Positions 37,501 to 46,891 are shown, numbered from the stretch's first letter. The stretch: 47,529 bases of DNA from Campylobacterota bacterium (GCA_015494795.1 WGAM01000103.1:1-47529), one strand, 5' to 3'. A program made the numbers and translations. The notes: a model not told the origin generated them from the sequence alone.

Positions 37501-39931
37501 ATACTTCTCCTAATCTAATTATCTTACCTGTTCTACTTATCCTAAATAGCTCTTTATAGTATAGTCCATATATATAGTTATCTTCTGTAGAGTAGGTTAA
37601 GGCATTATATAGTCTCCTCTCACCTCTATCATCCATAACTTCAAATTTAAATGGAGATTTTGATGTATCTATCTTATGTAGCCACATTCTACCAGTTACC
37701 TTACTACCTCTTTTTATACTACTAGATAGATACATGTGATTATCACAAGTAAATGGCTCTTCATTATGAACATCATCATTTAATATATAAATCCCTGTAC
37801 TACTTCTTCCAAAAGTGAGATTTTTGGGGTGTCTAAGTGCTAAAATAAATAGTTCATCTGGTTCAATATTTATATCCCCATTAATAGTTACTTTGATTTT
37901 AATAGATTTTTTACCTTTTGGAATATTTAATGTTCCATGAGTTGCCATATAGTCGCTATCTTCTGATGAGCTACTCCCATCTTGTGCCGTTCTATCATAA
38001 GTAAAATAGTCTATAGATGTATTTTTTAATGCAGGTTTATCTAAAACTAATTTAATATCTATAGTATGAGTTGAGCTATTGCCCTCATAGGTTCTATAGT
38101 TAGGATTTTCTATATTTAATTTAGGGTATGAGCCATCATCATTAATAATTACCCCATTTACACTCTGTTTACCTTCTATTTTAAGATTATCTGTCTCATT
38201 ATCTATCTTAAGATAAAAATCTTCATCATTCTCTATTTTAGTATCACCCTTTATCTTAACAGGAATTTTAATAGAGGTTGCACCTTTTGGAATATTAAAT
38301 GTTGTTCTGCTAAGTGGAATATAATCCTCATTAGCCTTAGCAGTATGGTTAGAAGTACGATAATCGAAGTGTGAGTTTTCTAATGCTGGAGCATCTAATT
38401 TTAGAGTAAAATTTAAATCTCTTGTACCACTATTACCCTCTTTAATTGAATAGCTATCTTTAGTAAATGAGAGAGTAGGATATTTTCCATCATCATTTAA
38501 AATAGTAGCAGTTGCTTGATTGTTTTTTCCATAGTTTAATTTATTTAGATTGAAAATTTTAAAATAGAATTTCTCATCATCTTCTATCTTTCTATCTCCA
38601 TTTATTGGAACAGATATTTTAAAAGTGGTAGTACCATCTGGAATGGTCATATCTCCATGAGTATATAGATAATCATTATCTTGGGTTGTAGCAGTTCCAT
38701 TCCAAGTCTCATAGTGAAATGAACTACCATTTACTGATGCTTTATTCAGATTAAATATAAAATCTAAATTTTTTGATGAGCTATTTCCCTCTACTATTGA
38801 GTAATCTGAACTTGATAGTGATATAGTAGGATACTCTCCATCATCATTTAAGATTAGAGCTTGTGAGTGGTCTGTTTTAATATAACCACTTCCAGATAAA
38901 TTCATCTGTAAAAACTCATTTGCTTCTATTATATTATCTCCTATAATATCTACAAATATATCTTTAACTCTATCACCCCTATTAAATGTAATATTTCCAC
39001 TTTTAGAGATGTAATCAATTGATGAGGTTGCACTAGGTGTTGATGAGCCATCTTGAGTCTGATAGTGTATAGTCAGAGGAGTATCTAATGGGTAATCTTT
39101 TGCTAAATATACTTTAAACCTCATCTTATTATGGTTTCCAATATTTCCCTCTTTTGTATCAAAACTATCCATATATACCTTTATAGCATCATCATTTCTA
39201 ATAGTTCCCCATGCTGTATCTCTAGTAATAGTTCCCTCTGAAATAGATGATATTTTAACTTTAAAGTTTTCATTACTCTCTGGAGTTGTATCTCCAATAA
39301 TAGTAATTGGAATATATCCATATTTTTTCCCTTTACTAATTGTAAGAGTACCACTCTTTTGAATATAATCCTCTCCTGCTACTGCACTACCATCTATGGT
39401 TGTATAGTGCATTGTAATATCATTTGGAGCAGTCTGATTTAATTTAACTGTAAATTTTAAATCCCAATTAATATCTCTCTCATACTCATATCTATTATAT
39501 ATTTTTGCCTTTAGTGGTGGTCTATCATCATCATATATTGTTCCAGTTCCTCTATTTCTAGTTACGACATATCCATTTGATGAGTTTGATATATCCATAT
39601 ATAGCTTTTCACTCTTTTCATGTATATTATCATCAACTATTGGTACTTCAATAGTTTTGGTTGTTTGAAATGGTAAAAAAGTAACAGTTCCATTAATTGT
39701 ATTATAATCAATTCCACTCTTAGCTGTACCATCAACTGTTGTATAGTTTACTGATACAGGTAAAAAGTGACTCTGACTTAGTTTAATTGTAAATTTTAGA
39801 GGAGTACCACTCCCCTCATATACTCCACTTGCATCTGTAACTGTAATTTGAATATCTCCTCCATCTGCAAATAGATTTGAGTTAAATATAACTATTAATA
39901 AAATTATTATCTGTTTAAATATAATATTCAT
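34511..39931 (-). CDS. Large secreted protein with six Calx-beta repeats and a GEVED-like domain
   Basis: Signal peptide; six units ending in D-D linkers (e.g. TVDGTAKSGIDYNTINGTVTFLPFQTTKTIEVPIVDDNIHEKSEKLYMDI); DYGDAPISYGKAWH...GDDNNGIDDEDG GEVED-type region. Confidence 0.88.
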   Translation of the reverse strand: MNIIFKQIIILLIVIFNSNLFADGGDIQITVTDASGVYEGSGTPLKFTIKLSQSHFLPVSVNYTTVDGTAKSGIDYNTINGTVTFLPFQTTKTIEVPIVDDNIHEKSEKLYMDISNSSNGYVVTRNRGTGTIYDDDRPPLKAKIYNRYEYERDINWDLKFTVKLNQTAPNDITMHYTTIDGSAVAGEDYIQKSGTLTISKGKKYGYIPITIIGDTTPESNENFKVKISSISEGTITRDTAWGTIRNDDAIKVYMDSFDTKEGNIGNHNKMRFKVYLAKDYPLDTPLTIHYQTQDGSSTPSATSSIDYISKSGNITFNRGDRVKDIFVDIIGDNIIEANEFLQMNLSGSGYIKTDHSQALILNDDGEYPTISLSSSDYSIVEGNSSSKNLDFIFNLNKASVNGSSFHYETWNGTATTQDNDYLYTHGDMTIPDGTTTFKISVPINGDRKIEDDEKFYFKIFNLNKLNYGKNNQATATILNDDGKYPTLSFTKDSYSIKEGNSGTRDLNFTLKLDAPALENSHFDYRTSNHTAKANEDYIPLSRTTFNIPKGATSIKIPVKIKGDTKIENDEDFYLKIDNETDNLKIEGKQSVNGVIINDDGSYPKLNIENPNYRTYEGNSSTHTIDIKLVLDKPALKNTSIDYFTYDRTAQDGSSSSEDSDYMATHGTLNIPKGKKSIKIKVTINGDINIEPDELFILALRHPKNLTFGRSSTGIYILNDDVHNEEPFTCDNHMYLSSSIKRGSKVTGRMWLHKIDTSKSPFKFEVMDDRGERRLYNALTYSTEDNYIYGLYYKELFRISRTGKIIRLGEVSKLPDIFKTNQAYAGASYNGYYYVTGFGVDYNKIFKIKLDDDDSKRDVQEINLTKSVSIKDFSFSPNGKYLYGIADGGKLTKIDVDSGEVSFIGNPHTGYEFDSSFSDKSGRFFANDSKGHGFFEFNLNNGTKRFLSNSQKADYNDGANCLNATLIFTDYGDAPISYGKAWHNISNGIYLGDKIDHDINYFDTIDAKGDDNNGIDDEDGLTLLDGKDINGEYFELNSTTTLKVKLSKEAYLKIWIDKNINGHFDNSNDLIYNKKLSAGEHNIDIFLPANLIKNQKTYLRARVSSSPSMNPTGFVTDGEVEDYQIYFGDKSKPLQGVFNVERTNSGSYSINSKERNAWFTQIVGRDFDYSIILYKKDMSSKQQLDSNITIKLELIDEDNNRTIYSRYGYISSSRVDIILPSDLNSLPATKRARFRVSYGVDGSGNIVQSNCSTNLESCFNAMQNINYDDARDDFAIRPEYFHLILSDNNLTRRVNISPNNSKPLRFASGYDYNLTVTASSYNGTDINPSIDYNTSLVTRALEFLDKNISQCIDKSDKISNESFISGKNITHLFENQNVGRYRLSIKDENWSMVDIKSGDCDINKSYTSSDGNIISGCNIVSNPDINISFFPYLFDVNFTIDNIPHSSHSDFIYMSEINSTFNSVAIALKGDITAKSQDGNITTNFIDGCFSKDTLLNVGVTTLSDNGVDKSIKTTKGSDINFTRVVKFNSETNVTISRSSRFNLLPNINISKDRFKTNGKAHLDIRYNIDKNLAETINPIQITFKKIDTNSTEANSTANLLDENNPYIPKGSQDLNDTVRNFYFAKVSPDKVRFPQIYFKNRNTIRTPLQIEIFCGGRVDSKYCKDTNLLNHTSIASSPRVENGWYISIDHNATVDGGVNNLIPDSSTPNILTFSPTMPIRFTNGRNGLIMTRFTNPHGTQKYRVDIYADPQLQYYGGKPKSNIPKGVNHYFVMGTENNSSTWTGVGKTGNLLDIKPNINSAHKIDW

Positions 39932-40112
39932 ATTTAATATTTCCTTAAAATAAAAATTAACTTAAATATTATATCATTTTTTTATATAAAAGGAGTAAAT
40001 AGAAAGATATATTTAAGAATATTTTAATAGTTAATACCCTTAATAGATAAAATCATAATTTAATGGAATTTTGCTAATATAACTAAAATAATTTAATATA
40101 AGAAAGATTATA

Positions 40113-41408
40113 GTGAAAAAGATAGAAGATATTTTTAATTTTACATCAGTAAGTGATGATTGTGTCAAGTGTGGTAAGTGTATTCCTGTATGTACTATTC
40201 ATAGTATAAATCAAGATGAAGTTACTACTCCAAGAGGTTTTATTGAGCTATTAGGTCAATATCAGCAGGGAAATTTAGAATTAGATAAGAGTGCAAAAGA
40301 TATATTTGAGAGCTGTTTTCTATGTACTAATTGTGTCTCTGTATGTCCAAATTCACTTCCAACAGATATGGTAATAGAGGAGGTTAGAGCAGATATTGCA
40401 GATAAGTTTGGTATAGCATGGTTTAAAAAGGCCTTTTTTACACTACTTAGACATAGAAAGCTTATGGATATTATGATGAAATTGGGATATACATTTAAAA
40501 CTTGTGGATTTAAAGATGATACTAAAAGGGGTGGCATTATTCCAAGATTTCCAATGCCAATTATTAAGAGTGGAAGATTACTCCCATCTCTTAGTAAAAT
40601 TAGCTTTTTAAATAAGTATCCTAAAGAGATAGATAATGGAGGAGAAAGAAGAGTAGCAATATTTATTGGTTGTTTAGCAAATTATAACTATACAACTATA
40701 GGAGATAGCCTAATAGAGATATTTAAAGAGCTAAATATTGATGCTTTTATACCTAAAGAGCAGATGTGCTGTTCAGCTCCAGCCTATTTTACAGGAGATT
40801 TTTATACAGTTGAGAAGTTATCTAAACATAATATAGAGTATTTTGAGACTTTTATTGATGAGGTAGAGGCTATTATTATACCAGAGGCTACATGTTCTGC
40901 TATGATAAAACATGATTGGGAGATATTTTTTAGAAATAGAGATATGGAGGATTGGGCTAATAGAGCTAAAAAGTTAAATGAAAAAATATTTATGGCAACA
41001 GAGTGGTTTGATAAATTTACTAATCTAAAAGAGATTTTGGCTAAGAGAGGAGTTAAATTTGAGGATACGATAACATATCATGATGCTTGTCATGCTAAAA
41101 AGGTTCAAGGAGTATATAGAGAGCCTAGAGAGCTATTATCTCAAAACTATAATATAGTAGAGATGAGTGATAGTGATAGATGTTGTGGATTTGGTGGAGT
41201 TACTATGCAGAGTGAGAAGTACCATTTTGCAAAGTTAGCAGGTATTCCAAAAGCTAAAATGATAGAGGAGACAGAGGCAAAAGTGGTAAGTGCAGAGTGT
41301 AGTGCCTGTAGGATGCAGATAAGTAACTCTCTACATCAATCTAGTCTTGATGTGGTATTTAAAAATCCTATTGAGTTAATTGCAGATGCTCTAAAGAGTA
41401 AAAGATGA
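40113..41408 (+). CDS. (Fe-S)-binding protein with two 4Fe-4S motifs and two CCG domains (GlcF/LutA/GlpC-like)
   Basis: CVKCGKCIPVCT, CFLCTNCVSVCPNSLP, CLANYNYTT...CCSAPAYF, CHAKK...CCGFGG; GTG start. Confidence 0.88.
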   Translation: MKKIEDIFNFTSVSDDCVKCGKCIPVCTIHSINQDEVTTPRGFIELLGQYQQGNLELDKSAKDIFESCFLCTNCVSVCPNSLPTDMVIEEVRADIADKFGIAWFKKAFFTLLRHRKLMDIMMKLGYTFKTCGFKDDTKRGGIIPRFPMPIIKSGRLLPSLSKISFLNKYPKEIDNGGERRVAIFIGCLANYNYTTIGDSLIEIFKELNIDAFIPKEQMCCSAPAYFTGDFYTVEKLSKHNIEYFETFIDEVEAIIIPEATCSAMIKHDWEIFFRNRDMEDWANRAKKLNEKIFMATEWFDKFTNLKEILAKRGVKFEDTITYHDACHAKKVQGVYREPRELLSQNYNIVEMSDSDRCCGFGGVTMQSEKYHFAKLAGIPKAKMIEETEAKVVSAECSACRMQISNSLHQSSLDVVFKNPIELIADALKSKR

Positions 41409-41896
41409 GAGTTTTAATATATATACTACTATTTACTTTTATAGGGTGTGGATATAGACCATCAGCCAATTTGACAGATAAAACATTAGGCAAAAGAGTA
41501 TATACTAATGTTGTTGTATCCCTATCTGACCCTCAAAACTCTGTGTTAATACGAGATGCCATATATAAAGCACTATATAGCAAACTAAATACTACCGTAA
41601 CAGATAGAAATAGTGCAGATAGTATAATAGAGGTTAAATATAAATCTATTAAATTTCAACCATTACAGTATGATAAACATGGATATGTAGTATTCTATCA
41701 AGCTGATACTACACTAGATTTTACCTACATAAAAGATAAAAAAATAGTAAAAAAAACTATTACAGGTAGATACTCATTTCCTATTAGACCAAGTGCAATT
41801 ATATCTACCTCTTTAAGATTTGAAGCTATTAAAAATGGCTCAAATAGAGCCATAGAGCAGTTTATTGCATATCTAAGTGGATTTGGATTAAAATAG
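41405..41896 (+). CDS. LptE-like LPS-assembly lipoprotein
   Basis: Lipobox FTFIGCGYRP; 163 aa; overlaps the preceding gene by 4 nt. Family by resemblance. Confidence 0.65.
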   Translation: MRVLIYILLFTFIGCGYRPSANLTDKTLGKRVYTNVVVSLSDPQNSVLIRDAIYKALYSKLNTTVTDRNSADSIIEVKYKSIKFQPLQYDKHGYVVFYQADTTLDFTYIKDKKIVKKTITGRYSFPIRPSAIISTSLRFEAIKNGSNRAIEQFIAYLSGFGLK

Positions 41897-41899
41897 AAT

Positions 41900-42349
41900 T
41901 TAGGTTTTTAAAAAATTAGGGTCAGATATAACTTCAAATGTTAAATTTGACTCTCTTCTATTTAGCTCCTCTTGTATTGTCTCTTTTATCTGTTTTGTTC
42001 TGTTAATAGGCAACTCTGAACGGTCTATAACAAAAGTGTGATTACTCATATTAGCACCTACCTCTTTTGCATTTGATAATATATTAAATACATCATATTT
42101 ATCACTCTCAGATATAAAACACATATTAGCATTATATAAAGCCTCTTTTAAATCTGATGTAAAATCAATACTATTTTTTCTATTAATATTATCTAATATC
42201 TTCTTCTCATGTTGAGTATAATAACCTTTTTTAATATTATTAACATGGTCATGGTCTTTACAGACATATATAACTTCATTACCCATTTCTGCTAAATTTT
42301 TGCCACTAATTAACTCATCTTTATCTATACCAATTACACTTATTTTCAT
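41900..42349 (-). CDS. Truncated UDP-glucose 6-dehydrogenase-like N-terminal domain, degenerate
   Basis: MKISVIGIDKDELISGKNLAEMGNEVIYV...LKEALYNANMCFIS...VIDRSELPINRTKQIKETIQEELNRR...FEVISDPNFLKT matches the Ugd NAD-binding domain layout but has no GxGYVG and stops where the central domain should begin. ATG at 42349 has SD AGGAGA. Confidence 0.7.
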   Translation of the reverse strand: MKISVIGIDKDELISGKNLAEMGNEVIYVCKDHDHVNNIKKGYYTQHEKKILDNINRKNSIDFTSDLKEALYNANMCFISESDKYDVFNILSNAKEVGANMSNHTFVIDRSELPINRTKQIKETIQEELNRRESNLTFEVISDPNFLKT

Positions 42350-42664
42350 ATTATCTCTCCTATTATTAGTTAATGCCACTTATTTAATAAGTATTAATAT
42401 AATTCTATAATATTTAAATAAAATCTTAACTTAATAATTATATTTTTATTTTAAATTTATATTAAGAAAAAAATATAAAATCTATATAAAGCCCATAAAA
42501 TAGTGATTTTAAAAAAAATAGAATATTTTAAATAAATGTTATATTTTGTTTTTATAAAAAAATAATTATTTTTTAAAAGATATGTTAAAATTAAATATAT
42601 TGAAAAATGTTTTTGTGGTAAAATATAAAGAAAACTTAATTTAATAACTCTATAAGGATAAAAA

Positions 42665-44359
42665 ATGATTTTTAATCTCTCAAAAATAGAAAATATGTCA
42701 AAAAATATTATTAACTCACTAAAACGATTTCCAATGGCATCTCTATCGGCTCTTATAGTTACTATTATAACTATAACTCTTATGGAGTTAAATCATAATC
42801 AATTAAATAACCCTATAGTAATTACATCTATTAAAGTAGCTTTTGTTGTATCTTTAGGAGTTGTACTATTTCCTGCTCTTCGTCTATTCTCTTCAAATAT
42901 TATAATTGCTATTTTAGGAGTTGCTATCCTAGCAGGATATTACTATATACTTCCAGACTCTATAGATAATAATATTATTATTTTTAGACATATTATCCTA
43001 ATATTAGCTACATTTTTAATCCTATTTTGGGCACCTTTTATCTTTATAAAAATTAGTAATAAAAATATATGGGAGTGGACACAAAATCTTATATTGGCAC
43101 TTACCTCTAGTATATTTTTCTCTATACTACTCTATATGGGAATATCTTTAGCACTATATTCTATAGAGAAACTATTTAATATAGATATAGAGAGTAGAAG
43201 ATATATACAACTTGGAGTTGCTATTTTAGGAATATATGGCATAAATCTATTTCTATCTCAAATTCCTAGATATATACTACTACTCCAAGCAAGGACATAT
43301 ACAAAAGCTGAAGTTATATTTACAAAATATATCTTAACCTCACTTACTATAGGATATTTCCTTATTATATCTGCTTATAGTATAAAGATAATAGTAACAC
43401 AAGAGTGGCCAACTGGTATTGTAGCTTGGATTTCAATCCTATTTTCAGTTGTTGCAATTTTAACATATCTATTTTGGACACCTCTACTAAAAGAGGAGAA
43501 TATTAAATTTAAGATAGCTATATGGGGTGCTGTATTTACACAAACCATAATGTTAGCCATATCTATATGGATAAGAGTTAAGGAGTATGGTATAACAGAG
43601 AGTAGATATTTTATTGCTCTATTTGGTGCGTGGCTTATTTTAATGTCAATCTATTTTATATTTAAAAGAGAAGCTAGTTATAAATGGTTATTTATAACTC
43701 TTACCATACTACTTATTGGTTCTCAATTTGGAAAATATAGTGCTACTACTATAAGTAGAGATAATCAGATTAAAAGATTAGAGAGTATGTTAAAAGATTT
43801 TAATAGCTCAAAGATTACTAAAAAAAGAGCAGAAAATATATATAGTACAGTAAGATACCTATTTTTACGACATGGAATAGATAGCCTAAAATCTGTTACT
43901 CCTGATATTATTAAAAAATATAGTTATAGTAATAGTAGCAGTTATTTTCCTAATTTTGCTATAAAAGAGTTAGGAATAGAAGATATATTAAATCAAAATA
44001 GCAATAAGATAGTATCCTTCCATATAAAACAGAAGAGGAATATTATAGATATTAAAGAGTATAGTAAATTTATTAAATTTATATATAATAAAAACTATTT
44101 AAAAAAAGAGAAAAAATATAATAACTTAATTATTAAAGTAGATAATAATCATTTAATAATTAAAAAAGATATAAATATAGTTGCAAATATAGATTTAGAT
44201 AGTTTTATTAAAAATCTAAAAACAGATAGAGAGTATAATATAATAGATACAAATAAGATGGAATATATAAATAGTAAGATAGGAATAAAAATTTTATTTA
44301 GAACTATTATTAAAAATGGAGGTGATATTACTATGATAGATGCCTATATTTTACTTTAG
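42665..44359 (+). CDS. DUF4153-like polytopic membrane protein
   Basis: About 10-12 hydrophobic segments; RFPMASLSALIVTIITITLM N-terminus typical of DUF4153 proteins; hydrophilic C-terminal tail. Confidence 0.6.
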   Translation: MIFNLSKIENMSKNIINSLKRFPMASLSALIVTIITITLMELNHNQLNNPIVITSIKVAFVVSLGVVLFPALRLFSSNIIIAILGVAILAGYYYILPDSIDNNIIIFRHIILILATFLILFWAPFIFIKISNKNIWEWTQNLILALTSSIFFSILLYMGISLALYSIEKLFNIDIESRRYIQLGVAILGIYGINLFLSQIPRYILLLQARTYTKAEVIFTKYILTSLTIGYFLIISAYSIKIIVTQEWPTGIVAWISILFSVVAILTYLFWTPLLKEENIKFKIAIWGAVFTQTIMLAISIWIRVKEYGITESRYFIALFGAWLILMSIYFIFKREASYKWLFITLTILLIGSQFGKYSATTISRDNQIKRLESMLKDFNSSKITKKRAENIYSTVRYLFLRHGIDSLKSVTPDIIKKYSYSNSSSYFPNFAIKELGIEDILNQNSNKIVSFHIKQKRNIIDIKEYSKFIKFIYNKNYLKKEKKYNNLIIKVDNNHLIIKKDINIVANIDLDSFIKNLKTDREYNIIDTNKMEYINSKIGIKILFRTIIKNGGDITMIDAYILL

Positions 44360-44381
44360 ATAGAGTTATTGGCAATAGAGT

Positions 44382-44660
44382 TTAAAGCCTATTGCTACAA
44401 CTTCTAGTTGCACAACTACCACCATCAATATTAAATATATCTCTATATTTACACTCTCTACACTCAAATGTAACCATTTTTGTACCACTGCACCCACCCC
44501 CTCTCTGGTCAATTATCTCAACTGTTGCTTTATGACACTTTGGGCAGATACCATTTGTAATTGCTAATAGTTTCTCTTTTTTCTCTTTCATAAAATATAT
44601 ATAGCTAACTATTAGTCCAATAATCACAATAAGAAGAAATGCTACTAGATAGAAGTCCAT
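44382..44660 (-). CDS. Small single-TM protein with zinc-ribbon-like CPKC/CREC
   Basis: N-terminal TM, CPKC...CREC pair and extra Cys (GGGCSG, GGSCATRSCSN); 1-nt overlap with msr stop (TAATG). Confidence 0.7.
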   Translation of the reverse strand: MDFYLVAFLLIVIIGLIVSYIYFMKEKKEKLLAITNGICPKCHKATVEIIDQRGGGCSGTKMVTFECRECKYRDIFNIDGGSCATRSCSNRL

Positions 44661-45517
44661 TAAAATCTCTTAATATAGTTATGGCAGTATGGTTTTGAAC
44701 CTCTTAACTTATAGTAGTTTTGATGTTCATGCTCTGCAATATAAAACTTATGTTTTTTTGCATCAATAAGTTTTGTAACAATACTCATTCCACTCTCCTC
44801 TAATTTATCAATAAGTTCAATAATAGTCTCTCTCTCCTCTATATTATTATAGAATATTGCTGATATATATTGAGAGCCTATATCTGGTCCTTGTCCATCT
44901 GCCTGTTCTGGATTATGTATCTCAAAAAATAGTTTTACTAAATCTCTATATAATATAATATCTGGATTATATGTAACTTCAACAGTTTCAATATGTCCTG
45001 TATCTCTATAGCATACATCTTGATATGTTGGATTTTCTAAGTCTCCACCCATATAACCAGAGTTTGCACTTAATACTCCATTCTGTTTGCTAAACCAATA
45101 CTCAACACCCCAAAAACATCCACCTGCAAAATATGCTTTTTTATAACTACTATTTTTGCTAAATGGTTTAAAGTTTAATGATATAGAGTTAACACAGTGT
45201 CTAGTATTTTTAGGTGTAAACTGCTCACCTCTAAAAACATGTCCTAAGTGTCCACCACAATTTGCACAGACAATCTCTACTCTAACACCATCAATATCAG
45301 CTATCTCTTCTACTGCCCCTTTGATAGAGTCATCAAAACTTGGCCAACCTGAACCTGAATTAAATTTGTCATTTGAGTTAAATAGAGGAGAGTTACACTT
45401 TTTACATATATATATACCATCTTCATAGAAGCTATTAAACTTACCACTAAATGGCATCTCTGTTCCCTTCTCCTCTATAACTCTCTTCTCTTCACTATTA
45501 AGCTTATTATATTTCAT
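44660..45517 (-). CDS. msrBA: Bifunctional peptide methionine sulfoxide reductase MsrB-MsrA
   Basis: MsrB: CKKCNSPLF, GSGWPSF, CANCGGHLGHVF, RHCVNSISLNF; MsrA: AYFAGGCFWGVEYWF, YCHNYI. Confidence 0.95.
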   Translation of the reverse strand: MKYNKLNSEEKRVIEEKGTEMPFSGKFNSFYEDGIYICKKCNSPLFNSNDKFNSGSGWPSFDDSIKGAVEEIADIDGVRVEIVCANCGGHLGHVFRGEQFTPKNTRHCVNSISLNFKPFSKNSSYKKAYFAGGCFWGVEYWFSKQNGVLSANSGYMGGDLENPTYQDVCYRDTGHIETVEVTYNPDIILYRDLVKLFFEIHNPEQADGQGPDIGSQYISAIFYNNIEERETIIELIDKLEESGMSIVTKLIDAKKHKFYIAEHEHQNYYKLRGSKPYCHNYIKRF

Positions 45518-45526
45518 TATTTAGTC

Positions 45527-46891
45527 CTATCTTTTTTGATAGATATAATCTAACATATCTCTATTATCTCTATCTTTTAAATCTCTCTTTTTAAAGTTAA
45601 AACTCTTATATAGAGCTATTGCTACTCTATTTTTAGAAAATACTTCTGCTATTAATCTCTCAATTTTTAATCTATTAAAACCATAATCTATAATTAATTT
45701 CATTAGAATTTTACCAAATCCTCTACCTCTACTATCGGGTCTAACATATAAGCCAAAATCAGCCCTCTTATTAATATAATCTATATTTGTAAAATCAATA
45801 ACTCCAATATCTTCACCTCTATATCTCACTAAAAAATATACTCTATCTCTCAATACTCTTAGTGAATTAATATAATTTAGGTGTTCATCTAAATAGATTA
45901 TCTCTCTATTTAACATCCATTTTCTAATATCTTTATGGTTTCTCCACTCTAAAACTTTCTCTTTTTCACTAAGAGATAAATCTGTAAAGTTAATAAGAGT
46001 AGTATCTAATCTAATTAACATTAAATCTATATACTCTCTAAGTAAATCTCTATTAAATCTATCTAAAATTAACTCTCTCTTCTCTTTTAGATAATTAAAC
46101 ATATCATTTTGATTTTCTGCTGTCTTTATAGCAATAAATGGAATATTCATATAGTCTATCTCATTTAATATAACACTAGGAGTAACTATTGCAAAATCAC
46201 TCTGTCTCATTAGTTTTGCAATTCTGTTTGAGTCTATATGTAGAGTAATATTATCTCTATTTAATATATATCTTTTTAATCTATCTAAATTTATATTTGC
46301 ACTTGAAGTTACTACATGTATATTGAGATTTTTAAATTTACCTGCTACACTCAATATTAGAGGTAAAATTTGAGTATGGTCACTTCCTCCCATTGATAGA
46401 AATAGAGTCTTTTTATTTTTCTCTCTTTTAAACTCATCTCTAACCAATCTATACTCTCTTCCACATCTAACTTCACAACTTTTAGGTAGTAAATTTTTAT
46501 ATCTGCTACTATTTGCACTAATATTATGATTTAATAAAATATCGCAATAGTGCTTTTGATATCTATCATCTAATACCATAATAGTCAATTTAGGATTTAG
46601 AGTTTTAAGTTTTTTCTCAAAATCATAATCTATATCATAGTTATCTATAACTATCATATCTATATCTAATCTCTTAATAACTCTATCAAGCTCATCTATA
46701 CTATTAGATTTTAAAATCTCAACTCTATATCCAGCCTCTTCTATCTTATAGTTTATATTCCCATCTAACTCTTCAGTTGCAAATATAACCTCTCTATACT
46801 CTTTTGCTAAGACTAAATCTCGCATAATATGCCCTGTGCCAATAGTTGAAGATGAATTGGCTCTAAATAAAACTTTTATATCTTTAATCAT
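45527..46891 (-). CDS. Fused PseG (UDP-sugar hydrolase) - PseH (GNAT acetyltransferase), pseudaminic acid pathway
   Basis: N-terminal half: FRANSSSTIGTGHIMRDLVLA, SMGGSDHTQILPLIL (PseG); C-terminal half: LSEKEKVLEWRNHKDIRKWMLNREII...RGRGFGKILMKLIIDYGFNRLKIERLIAEVFSKNRVAIALYKSFNF (PseH GNAT). Confidence 0.88.
   Translation of the reverse strand: MIKDIKVLFRANSSSTIGTGHIMRDLVLAKEYREVIFATEELDGNINYKIEEAGYRVEILKSNSIDELDRVIKRLDIDMIVIDNYDIDYDFEKKLKTLNPKLTIMVLDDRYQKHYCDILLNHNISANSSRYKNLLPKSCEVRCGREYRLVRDEFKREKNKKTLFLSMGGSDHTQILPLILSVAGKFKNLNIHVVTSSANINLDRLKRYILNRDNITLHIDSNRIAKLMRQSDFAIVTPSVILNEIDYMNIPFIAIKTAENQNDMFNYLKEKRELILDRFNRDLLREYIDLMLIRLDTTLINFTDLSLSEKEKVLEWRNHKDIRKWMLNREIIYLDEHLNYINSLRVLRDRVYFLVRYRGEDIGVIDFTNIDYINKRADFGLYVRPDSRGRGFGKILMKLIIDYGFNRLKIERLIAEVFSKNRVAIALYKSFNFKKRDLKDRDNRDMLDYIYQKR

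Noticed and set aside
34920-39900. Calx-beta repeats as tandem DNA repeats or CRISPR-like array
   Set aside because: Repetition is at protein level with diverged DNA; no short identical direct repeats with spacers.
42380-42664. Very AT-rich intergenic stretch as a possible origin or centromere-like site
   Set aside because: No DnaA-box cluster or iterated repeats seen; AT-richness matches other intergenic regions of this genome.
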